Origin: Prolixibacteraceae bacterium
GTDB taxonomy: Bacteria; Bacteroidota; Bacteroidia; Bacteroidales; Prolixibacteraceae
Reading direction: 5' to 3'
NCBI GenBank assembly: GCA_019459525.1
Contig: JAIBEY010000077.1
Span: 1-64,000 of the forward strand
DNA length: 64,000 bases
This document shows, one piece after another, positions 1 to 6,857 of the stretch. The first letter of the stretch is position 1, and each line of letters opens with the position of its first letter. The notes below the pieces were generated by a model that did no database searches, was not told the origin of the DNA, and was given only the letters and a program-made list of their open reading frames with translations. The translations under genes were made by a program, and so were the position numbers.

Positions 1-535
1 TTATTTGTGTTGTTTACTTGCAAATTTTTAATTGGTACAGCATGATTTGCTCCATGTATTCAATTTACGCATGTCCTCGAAATGTCGTGACCGTACGGAG
101 GCGATCTGGATTAGCAACACTGCGGTTGCCGTAGATGAAGCATGGTCACGATACAACTTGACCAATAAACCACTACCCCCGCCACCTGTTTGAAGCAAAG
201 CTTTATATCTAATTTGTGTGGTTTCCTTGCAAATTTTTAATGGTGAGAGCATGTTTGGCGTCAGGGATTCAATTTAAGCATGGTCACGACATGTCGTGAC
301 CGTACGGAGGCGATCTGGATTAGCAACGCTGCGGTTGCCGTAGATGAAGTATGGTCACGATACATCGTGACCAACAAGCCACTAACCCATCCACCAGCTT
401 GAAGCAAAGCTTTATGTCTAATTTGTATGGTTTCCTTGCAAATTTTTCATGGTGAGAACATGTTTGGTGCTAGGGATTCAATTAAGCATGGTCACGACAT
501 GTCGTGACCGTAGGGATTGTGATCATGAAAGCATA
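1..535. repeat. Left REP-like palindrome array next to the transposase gene
   Basis: Direct repeats of about 208 bp run in from the window edge. Each unit holds two palindromes 71 bp apart. Type A is GGTCACGACATGTCGTGACC, a perfect 20-bp palindrome, at 282-301 and 490-509, with a degenerate copy at 73-92. Type B is GGTCACGATACATCGTGACC, with 9-bp arms and a 2-nt centre, at 353-372, with a degenerate copy at 144-163. The stretches between palindromes are also conserved, for example CCGTACGGAGGCGATCTGGA at 91 and 300. The B expected near 561 is eroded. Short reading frames here are repeat-encoded and are not genes. The array resembles the REP/BIME clusters that Y1 transposases act on. Confidence 0.85.
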
Positions 536-592
536 TTGCGGCAGATGAATATATCGGATAATGTTTAACTTTAAAGTTGAATTTTTGAATGT

Positions 593-1237
593 ATGGATTT
601 TCATAACCGAAAAAATATAAGACAAGTCAATCACGATTACAGTAAATCGGCAAGCTATTTTATTACAATAAATATTAAGCTGGGTCAGTGCTTGTTTGGA
701 AAAGCTATCTCTCCAACTGAAATTCAACTCACCGAACTTGGTAAAACAGCACAAAAATTCTGGATTGAAATTCCTGAACATTTTAGTCATGTGCACCTGG
801 ATGAGTTTATCATTATGCCCAATCATCTGCATGGAATTATTCATGTTAATGATATGCAGGAACACAATAAGTTACAGCCATTCCCTTCTTTTATAGATAT
901 CGATGTAGGGTCACGATACATCGTGACCGATGAACTTATATTTACCGATTCCGCCACTGAGAATGCGATTGGATCACGAAACTCTGCTACCGATGAACCA
1001 ACCCGAGTCAATCAATTTGGACCTTTACCTAAGGGCTCTTTAGCTGTAATTATCGGTCAATATAAATCTTCAGTCAGTCGCTGGGCAAATCTAAATAAAT
1101 ATGGAGGTTTGTTTTCATGGCACTCCCGTTTCTATGATAGGATTATTAATGATCAAAAATCGCTGATAGCAGCACAAACCTATATTCGACAAAATCCAGA
1201 GAAATGGTGGAAAAAATATCGGGATCAGGAATGGTGA
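593..1237 (+). CDS. REP-associated tyrosine transposase (RAYT, Y1/HUH family)
   Basis: This 214-residue protein belongs to the IS200-like Y1 superfamily, single-strand DNA endonucleases that cut and join at hairpins. The HUH motif is in IMPNHLHGII (His78 and His80). The likely catalytic tyrosine is Tyr197 in AQTYIRQNPEKW, and the family motif SWHSRFYDRII lies at about 176-186. The gene sits between two arrays of palindromic repeats, which is the usual RAYT setting, and no IS ends or second ORF are seen, so it looks like a domesticated single-copy enzyme. Residues 106-114 (GSRYIVTDE) are encoded by a type B palindrome, and 127-135 (GSRNSATDE) look like a decayed in-frame copy. The start follows a short degenerate spacer after the type A palindrome at 490-509. 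The family is clear; activity is not known. Confidence 0.85.
   Translation: MDFHNRKNIRQVNHDYSKSASYFITINIKLGQCLFGKAISPTEIQLTELGKTAQKFWIEIPEHFSHVHLDEFIIMPNHLHGIIHVNDMQEHNKLQPFPSFIDIDVGSRYIVTDELIFTDSATENAIGSRNSATDEPTRVNQFGPLPKGSLAVIIGQYKSSVSRWANLNKYGGLFSWHSRFYDRIINDQKSLIAAQTYIRQNPEKWWKKYRDQEW
909..928 (+). repeat. Type B palindrome inside the transposase coding sequence
   Basis: GGTCACGATACATCGTGACC occurs here in frame, identical to the intergenic copies at 353-372 and 1534-1553. It lies between the HUH region and the catalytic-Tyr region of the protein, in a linker. A decayed version follows at about 970-999 and preserves the reading frame. Confidence 0.9.
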
Positions 1238-1254
1238 ACAAGAACTAATAGCAC

Positions 1255-1690
1255 GATCACGACATGTCGTGACCGTACGGAGGTGATCGGAATCCGGAAC
1301 ACTGCGGTTGCCGTAGATGAAGTATGGTCACGATCCATCGTGACCACAACCCCCCAACCCCGCCACCTGTTTGAAGCAAAGCTTTATATTCAAATTTGTA
1401 TGGTTTTCTTGCAAATTTTTCGTGATGAGAACATGTTTGGTGCCAGGGATTCAATTAAGCATGGTCACGACATGTCGTAACCTTACGGAGGCCGTCTGAA
1501 TCCGGAACATTGCGGTTGCCGGGGATGAAGTATGGTCACGATACATCGTGACCAACAAACTACCAACCCCGCCACCTGTTTGAAGCAAAGTTTTATATCT
1601 AATTTGTATGGTTTTTTTGTAAATTTTTAATGGTGAGAATATGTTTGATATCAGGGATTCAATTAAGTACGGTCACGACATGTCGTGACC
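1255..1690. repeat. Right REP-like palindrome array after the transposase gene
   Basis: The array resumes 17 bp after the transposase stop with the same spacing as on the left. Type A copies are at 1255-1274 (first GG is GA), 1463-1482 (one mismatch) and 1671-1690 (perfect). Type B copies are at 1326-1345 (one change in the centre) and 1534-1553. A-to-B spacing is 71 bp and B-to-A spacing is 137 bp throughout, in the same orientation as the left array. The array ends sharply after the last type A palindrome. Confidence 0.85.
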
Positions 1691-1901
1691 GTACATGACC
1701 CCCTAACCCCGCCTGATTTTAATTTGTGCAACTGCCTGTACCTGTTAGTTTTCACCAACTTGTGTAACCGGAAATCTATGTTTTGCACTTTTTCAATAAC
1801 ACGCGTTATCGTTTTTTTTCGTTTCCTTTGCGGAGGTAAACAGATTAAATACAGATTCGATTTCCTTATTTCGTGAGGTTTTCGGGATTAAAAATTATAA
1901 A
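1691..1901. other. Intergenic leader, no gene seen
   Basis: This stretch between the repeat array and the hybrid kinase gene has no supported gene. A 63-codon frame across it starts inside the palindrome and has no recognisable content. I found no exact TAnnTTTG box close to the next start. Confidence 0.5.
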
Positions 1902-3065
1902 ATGAGTGATCAGGGAACGGATGGACTTCAGATACTTGCGGTAGATGATAATCAGATGAATTTGATGGTGATGCGAAGTATGTTTAAGTACCAGAATTAT
2001 CGGGTGCACTATGCCGATTGTGGGGAAAAAGCCATTGAAATGGCCCGTAGCCTTAAACCCGATATGATTTTACTGGATGTGGTAATGCCCGACCTGAGCG
2101 GGTTTGAGGTATGCCGCATTTTAAAGAAAGAAGAGTATTTCAAGGATATTCCGGTTATTTTCATTACCGCTGCCGACGAAATTGAATTCATTATCAATGG
2201 TTTCGAGTCCGGTGGGGCCGATTACATCACCAAGCCTTTTCGCCGCGAAGAAATTATGCTGCGTATCAAAACGCATTTTGAGCTCAAACTAACCCGCGAC
2301 CAATTGGTTGAAACGACCCGTACGCTGATGGACCTGAATAAGGTGAAAGACCGGATGTTTTCCATCATTGGACACGATTTGCGCAGCCCTATCGGCAATG
2401 TAAAAATGGTGCTTGAATACATGTCGAGAGGCATTATTGATCCCAATAAGGGCGACCAGTATAAAAAAACGATTTCTGATTTGTTACGCACTACTGATGA
2501 GGTGTTTATCTTGCTCGAAAATCTGTTGGCATGGGCTACCAGCGAAAGCGGAAACCTGTCGAATATTCCTGAAAACATCAAGTTGAAAGAAGCCGTTGTG
2601 AGTATGCTTAATTTGTATCAGGCCGGAGTAAACAATAAAAATATTGCATTGGAAGTAAACATCGATCCGGATCATGTGGTGGTTGCTGATTTGAATTTGA
2701 TTAAAACGGTAATCAGGAACCTGTTCTCGAATGCCATTAAATTCACTCCGCACGGAGGAACGATCCGATTTTCGTCATCGCTGGAGCCGGGATTCGTTAA
2801 CGTCTCAGTGTCGGATACCGGCAAAGGTATGACTCCCGATGTGGTAGGTAAAATTCTGGATCCGCATACTTTTTATACCTCTGTAGGGCTAAATGATGAA
2901 ACGGGCAATGGCCTGGGATTAAAACTATGTAAAGATTTTGTTGAGAAAAGCGGTGGCAAAATCCGGATAGAAAGTACACCTGACGTGGGAACCACTGTTT
3001 TCTTTTCACTGCCTTCGCCCAAAGACGACTGGTTAAACGATGATTCGAAAACGCTGATCTGGTAA
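1902..3065 (+). CDS. Response regulator/histidine kinase hybrid
   Basis: This 387-residue soluble signalling protein has an N-terminal receiver domain (about 9-125) with acidic residues Asp15/Asp16, phosphoacceptor Asp59 in LLDVVMPD and Lys111. A HisKA segment follows with His158 in SIIGHDLRSP, then a HATPase domain with the N box at 273-277, the G1 box DTGKGM (305-310) and the G2 box GNGLGL (335-340). No membrane segment or sensor domain is present, so input probably reaches the receiver from another kinase, and the kinase output passes to an unlinked regulator. All catalytic residues look intact. The gene stands alone and ends before a strong bidirectional terminator. Confidence 0.88.
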   Translation: MSDQGTDGLQILAVDDNQMNLMVMRSMFKYQNYRVHYADCGEKAIEMARSLKPDMILLDVVMPDLSGFEVCRILKKEEYFKDIPVIFITAADEIEFIINGFESGGADYITKPFRREEIMLRIKTHFELKLTRDQLVETTRTLMDLNKVKDRMFSIIGHDLRSPIGNVKMVLEYMSRGIIDPNKGDQYKKTISDLLRTTDEVFILLENLLAWATSESGNLSNIPENIKLKEAVVSMLNLYQAGVNNKNIALEVNIDPDHVVVADLNLIKTVIRNLFSNAIKFTPHGGTIRFSSSLEPGFVNVSVSDTGKGMTPDVVGKILDPHTFYTSVGLNDETGNGLGLKLCKDFVEKSGGKIRIESTPDVGTTVFFSLPSPKDDWLNDDSKTLIW

Positions 3066-3262
3066 AATAAAATGGAATTATCGGATATATGGTTGATTTG
3101 AATAGCAACGTCATTTATGCCGTTGAAAGATGAATAATCCGTATTTAGGCTAAAGCCGGGATTGGTCTGTTTCTCATTTTCCCCAGACCTAAAGGTCGGG
3201 GCTATTCATAACCTATAAACCGATAATTCCGAAATAAAATCAGCGTTTCTCCTGAAACCAAC

Positions 3263-3294
3263 AAAGCCCGTTTCTGATTTAGGAACGGGCTTTT
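3263..3294. terminator. Bidirectional intrinsic terminator
   Basis: The stem AAAGCCCGTT/AACGGGCTTT encloses an 11-nt loop, with A and T tracts on both sides. It lies between convergent genes (hybrid kinase and holin-like gene) and can serve both. Confidence 0.8.
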
Positions 3295-3313
3295 ACTATT
3301 TCAAATGCCAGCT

Positions 3314-3799
3314 TTATTTTTCTTTTAAAGCGGCAAGAGTTTGTGATTTGGCAGCGCTACCAGCCGATGATCCGAAGTAGTAACTGTAAATTTGAGTAAG
3401 TATGGCGCTAAGCACTCCAAGAATGTAAAGGACTATTTCTTTACTGTCTTCCGAAATACTGTTTGGTTTAAAAACCAGGATATAGAAAAACAGCATCGTC
3501 AGAAAAGTGGTGGCAAAGGCCAGAATTGGCGAGACATTTTTAGCCAGCTTGGTGGCATGTTCGCTGGTTTGTACCTGAATTTCACGGTTGCGGGCGCTGC
3601 TGATGTCGCCAATAATTAATTGCTGCTCTTCGAGTGAAAGTTTTTTCAGATCAAGCTGAAACTGCATTTCCGATTTACGGATTTCATTTTCGAGCTGCAT
3701 TTTCTCTTCTTTCGTTGTAACCACGTTATCGAGCACTTTGCCTACCGAATCGACAAGCGTATTGGCTCCTCCTGAAAATAGATCTTGTAGAAATCCCAT
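3314..3799 (-). CDS. Holin-like membrane protein (3TM GTA-type holin family)
   Basis: The protein has 161 residues. An amphipathic N-terminus (GFLQDLFSGGANTLVDSVGK) is followed by a charged helical region (about 28-85) and then hydrophobic segments at about 90-112 and 122-145. This layout fits the holin family described for gene-transfer-agent release. It lies directly downstream of a GH108-type endolysin on the same strand, the usual holin/lysin pairing. No capsid, tail or terminase gene is nearby, so the pair could be a phage remnant or a lysis module acting in trans. The family call rests on layout and context. Confidence 0.65.
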   Translation of the reverse strand: MGFLQDLFSGGANTLVDSVGKVLDNVVTTKEEKMQLENEIRKSEMQFQLDLKKLSLEEQQLIIGDISSARNREIQVQTSEHATKLAKNVSPILAFATTFLTMLFFYILVFKPNSISEDSKEIVLYILGVLSAILTQIYSYYFGSSAGSAAKSQTLAALKEK

Positions 3800-3830
3800 A
3801 ATGTTTTGATTTAATTATATACTATTTATG

Positions 3831-3896
3831 CGTCATTGCGAGGCACGAAGCAATCTGTTGTTAACGGCAGATTGCTTCCCTATGGTCGCAATGACG
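3831..3896. repeat. REP-like inverted repeat between holin and endolysin genes
   Basis: CGTCATTGCG and CGCAATGACG form the outer arms, with inner arms CAATCTG/CAGATTG. The element resembles the one at 14440-14504. It sits inside the presumed holin/endolysin operon and may form an mRNA hairpin between the two reading frames. Confidence 0.75.
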
Positions 3897-3905
3897 GTCT
3901 AGTCG

Positions 3906-4439
3906 TTAATTTTCGCCTAAAGCGCGTAATACCCAGCCGTAGAAGTATTTTCGGCTGGTTGGCCTTTTCTTTACAATACTTACATAACGGGCAATTTTGG
4001 CAACTGTAAATGCCGCAAGAAAGTGCTCGGGGTCAAATGCGTTGATTGATGCAACGGATTGCGGGCCAATTACGCCATCCGTTTTAGCTTTAATAACCAA
4101 TTGGGCGAGCGTGGCACTGGTGGCCACTCCGGCATTTACGCCAAAATCGAAGATTGATTCGGCTATTTCCTGGTTCTGGATCTCATCGCCTTTAATTTTA
4201 TCCCAAAAGGTAATCCGGTAGAAATCGGTAATGGCTTCCTGAAGCTGAGCATCTTTGTCGAGATTGGCCGGAAAACCAGGTTCGCGTTTTCGCATATCAA
4301 CATTTTGCCAGCCATCCCATTTGCTGTGAATTTTTCGGGCTACTCCTTTGTACGTTTCGCCTCCCGGATCATCCGGATCGTTGACATAGCCACCTTCATG
4401 GGCTATCATCAACTGGAATGCTTTAGTAAAATCAGCCAT
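3906..4439 (-). CDS. GH108-type peptidoglycan hydrolase (endolysin)
   Basis: This 177-residue protein matches the glycoside hydrolase 108/secretion activator family, lysozyme-like enzymes with a C-terminal peptidoglycan-binding region. The N-terminal signature EGGYVNDPDDPGGETYKGV places the catalytic Glu at residue 15. The C-terminal part (about 95-170) with DGVIGPQSVASIN looks like the family's binding domain. There is no signal peptide, which fits export through the holin encoded just downstream. The ATG at 4439 lies about 67 nt after the predicted transcription start. Confidence 0.85.
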   Translation of the reverse strand: MADFTKAFQLMIAHEGGYVNDPDDPGGETYKGVARKIHSKWDGWQNVDMRKREPGFPANLDKDAQLQEAITDFYRITFWDKIKGDEIQNQEIAESIFDFGVNAGVATSATLAQLVIKAKTDGVIGPQSVASINAFDPEHFLAAFTVAKIARYVSIVKKRPTSRKYFYGWVLRALGEN

Positions 4440-4512
4440 AAGAATTGTAGTTTAAGTGAAGAAAGAGTTGTGAAATAGGAGATTTGAATAAAAGACAATT
4501 TTATCTTTTATT

Positions 4513-4544
4513 CAAATATACAATTAATTGTATAAAAGTTACAA
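4513..4544 (-). promoter_or_regulatory. Endolysin/holin promoter with overlapping 18-bp palindrome
   Basis: Read on the minus strand, TTG (4544-4542) is followed after 21 nt by TATATTTG (4520-4513), a good match to the Bacteroidota consensus TTG-N(17-23)-TAnnTTTG. A perfect palindrome TATACAATTAATTGTATA (4517-4534) fills the spacer and overlaps the -7 box, so a bound dimer would block the polymerase. Confidence 0.6.
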
Positions 4545-4591
4545 CTTTTTTTTCGAACTGACTATATTCCTCAATATAAAATGAATAACAA

Positions 4592-4630
4592 AAAAAAGAC
4601 CTGTTCCGCAGTACGAAACAGGTCTTTTTT
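4592..4630. terminator. Intrinsic terminator of the second M3 peptidase gene
   Basis: A long stem (AAAAAAGACCTGTT against AACAGGTCTTTTTT) with a loop of about 10 nt lies just downstream of the minus-strand peptidase stop. A/T tracts on both sides could also stop plus-strand readthrough. Confidence 0.85.
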
Positions 4631-4662
4631 CAGGAGCTGAAAATTGACTTCTAATGTTCAGT

Positions 4663-6774
4663 TTATTTGAGCCCGCGACGAACGAGCAGGGGTTCGATAG
4701 ATGGCTCCTGTCCACGGAAGTTTTTATAAATCACCATTCCTTCGTCTGATCCGGATTTGGTCAGCAGGGTGCGGAACTTGGCCGCATATTCCGGATTAAA
4801 AAGATTACCGCTTTGTTTGAAAGCATCGAACGCATCGGCATCGAGCACGGCAGCCCAGATATACACGTAGTATCCGGCCGAATATCCTCCGGCGAAAATA
4901 TGCGAGAAATACGTGCTGCGGTAGCGTGGCGCAATTTCACTGATCAGCCCGATTTTATCCATCGAAGCTTTTTCAAAGGCTTCCACATCGCCGGTAAAAT
5001 CGGTGATGTGCCAGTCCATATCGAGCAACGAAGCGGCCAGGTATTCCACCGTTTCGAAACCTTGGTTAAACTGGGCGCTTTTTTCCAGTTTGTCGATCAG
5101 CATTTCAGGAATCACCTCTCCGGTTTGGTAATGTTTGGCGTACATGCGCATTACTTCGGGTTCTTTCGCCCAGTTTTCCATAATTTGCGAAGGAAGTTCA
5201 ACAAAATCCTGCGGAACAACCCCGGCAATGCGGCGGTACGGGCCATCGGTAAATAAGGCATGAAGGGCGTGCCCGGCTTCGTGAAACAGCGTGGTTACCT
5301 CTTCGAAACTGAGCAACGCGGGAGTATCGCCTGATGGGCGTGTAAAGTTGCAAACCACCGATACCACCGGTGTAACCATTTGGCCATCGTTATTGTACAT
5401 CTGGTCGCGGAAAGTGGTACACCAGGCGCCGTTGCTTTTGCTGTCGCGCGGGTGATAATCCATGTACAAAACCCCAATGTGTTTGCCATCAGCTTCCTGA
5501 ACTTCGTAAGCGGTTACTTCTTCGTTGTAAACCGGAATGTCGGTACGTTTAATAAATTTTATTCCATAGAGTTTGTTGGCGGTATAGAATAAACCTTCAA
5601 TCACGTTATCCAGTTTGAAATAGGGTTTAATCTGAGCTTCGTCCAGGTCGTATTTGGCCTTGCGCACTTTTTCGGCATAGTACCACCAGTCCCACGATTC
5701 GAGTTTAAATTTTCCGCCTTCTTTACCAATCATGGCCTGCATGTCGTCGCGTTCTGTTTTTGCTCTTTCCAGCGCTGGTGCCCAGAGTTTCATCAGGAAT
5801 TCGTTGATGTTTTCCGGAGTTTTAGCCATGTTTACATCCACAGCGTAGGCGGCAAAATTGCTGAAACCCAAAAGTTTGGCTTTCTGGTCGCGCAGTTTAA
5901 CCAGTTTCCCGATGATTTCTTTGTTGTCGTTGGCATTTCCGTTATTGCCCCGGTTCAGATACCCTTTGTACAGTTTTTCGCGCAGGTCGCGGTTTTCGGC
6001 AAACTGAAGGAAGGGGATCATGCTTGGTTTTTGCAATGTGAAAACCCATTTTCCTTCCATGCTGTCTTGTTTGGCCTGATCGGCTGCGGCTGCAATTACT
6101 TCTGCAGGCAGACCTTTTAAATCAGCTTCACTGTCAACAACAAGCTTGAAGTTCTTATTGGTTTCGGCCAGGTTGTTTTCGCCAAACTGGAGTTCGAGCA
6201 TCGACAATTCGTCGTTCAATTTGCGGAGTTCTGCTTGTTTGTCGTCGGGCAAATTGGCGCCGCTGCGTTCAAAATCAAGGTAATATTTTTCAACTACCCG
6301 TAACTGATCGGGATTGAGGTTTAGCTCCTGACGTCGGTCATAAACCGATTTTACCCGTTTAAACAGTTCTTTGTTCAGGGCAATGTTGTCGCGGTGAGCC
6401 GAAATCTTGGGTGTGATTTCACGGGCCAGAGCCTGCATTTGTTCGTTGGTATTGGCCGAGTTCAGGTTGAAGAAGGTCAGTGCGGTGCGGCCAACCAGAA
6501 TGCCCGACTGATCGAAAGCCTGAATGGTATTTTCAAAAGTTGGTTCCTCTTTATTGTCGGTAATGGCTTTTATTTCGTCAAGTTGGTCGGCAATTCCGGC
6601 ATCAATGGCGGGCAGGTAGTGCTCCAGCTTAATTTCGTTGAAAGGCGGAACCTGAAAGGGGGTTTTAAATTCGGTAAAGAATGGATTATTCATGTCTCTT
6701 TTTACTTCTTTTTTTGGATTGCACGAACTCAATAGCAGGGCAAGGGCAATAACTGTTGTTCCGATTTTTATCAT
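4663..6774 (-). CDS. M3 family metallopeptidase lipoprotein (Dcp-like), copy 2
   Basis: The protein is a 703-residue zinc peptidase related to peptidyl-dipeptidase Dcp/oligopeptidase A. HEAGH at about 498-502 supplies two His ligands and the catalytic Glu; the third ligand should be in the ELPSQIMENW segment that follows. The N-terminus MIKIGTTVIALALLLSSC is a lipoprotein signal peptide with Cys18 as the lipidated residue, so the enzyme works in the periplasm or on a membrane. I chose the ATG at 6774: the frame extends up to a GTG at 6831, but that lies inside a hairpin and would bury the lipobox. The upstream neighbour is a close paralog of the same length. Confidence 0.9.
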   Translation of the reverse strand: MIKIGTTVIALALLLSSCNPKKEVKRDMNNPFFTEFKTPFQVPPFNEIKLEHYLPAIDAGIADQLDEIKAITDNKEEPTFENTIQAFDQSGILVGRTALTFFNLNSANTNEQMQALAREITPKISAHRDNIALNKELFKRVKSVYDRRQELNLNPDQLRVVEKYYLDFERSGANLPDDKQAELRKLNDELSMLELQFGENNLAETNKNFKLVVDSEADLKGLPAEVIAAAADQAKQDSMEGKWVFTLQKPSMIPFLQFAENRDLREKLYKGYLNRGNNGNANDNKEIIGKLVKLRDQKAKLLGFSNFAAYAVDVNMAKTPENINEFLMKLWAPALERAKTERDDMQAMIGKEGGKFKLESWDWWYYAEKVRKAKYDLDEAQIKPYFKLDNVIEGLFYTANKLYGIKFIKRTDIPVYNEEVTAYEVQEADGKHIGVLYMDYHPRDSKSNGAWCTTFRDQMYNNDGQMVTPVVSVVCNFTRPSGDTPALLSFEEVTTLFHEAGHALHALFTDGPYRRIAGVVPQDFVELPSQIMENWAKEPEVMRMYAKHYQTGEVIPEMLIDKLEKSAQFNQGFETVEYLAASLLDMDWHITDFTGDVEAFEKASMDKIGLISEIAPRYRSTYFSHIFAGGYSAGYYVYIWAAVLDADAFDAFKQSGNLFNPEYAAKFRTLLTKSGSDEGMVIYKNFRGQEPSIEPLLVRRGLK

Positions 6775-6820
6775 TTTATAAGGGTTTAAAGTCGTTTTTG
6801 TTCGATAATTTGCTTTTAGA

Positions 6821-6848
6821 AGAGGTTTCACCTGTGGGCGAAACCTCT
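6821..6848 (-). terminator. Hairpin between the tandem M3 peptidase genes
   Basis: AGAGGTTTC and GAAACCTCT form a 9-bp stem with a 10-nt loop right after the first peptidase stop. The T tract is weak, so it may attenuate rather than end transcription into the second copy. Confidence 0.5.
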
Positions 6849-6857
6849 AAAATGTAT

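Noticed and set aside
1257-1480. Short frames on both strands inside the first array
   Set aside because: They are made of the tandem repeat and recur with each unit; no family similarity.
1-1690. CRISPR array
   Set aside because: Units of 208 bp with conserved sequence between palindromes; no short repeats with unique spacers and no cas gene.
1685-1876. 63-codon plus-strand frame before the hybrid kinase
   Set aside because: Starts inside a palindrome and has no recognisable content.
3314-4439. Prophage
   Set aside because: Only holin and endolysin; no capsid, tail, terminase or integrase in the neighbourhood.
6775-6831. Upstream GTG start of the second M3 peptidase
   Set aside because: It lies inside a hairpin and puts 19 residues before the lipoprotein signal.
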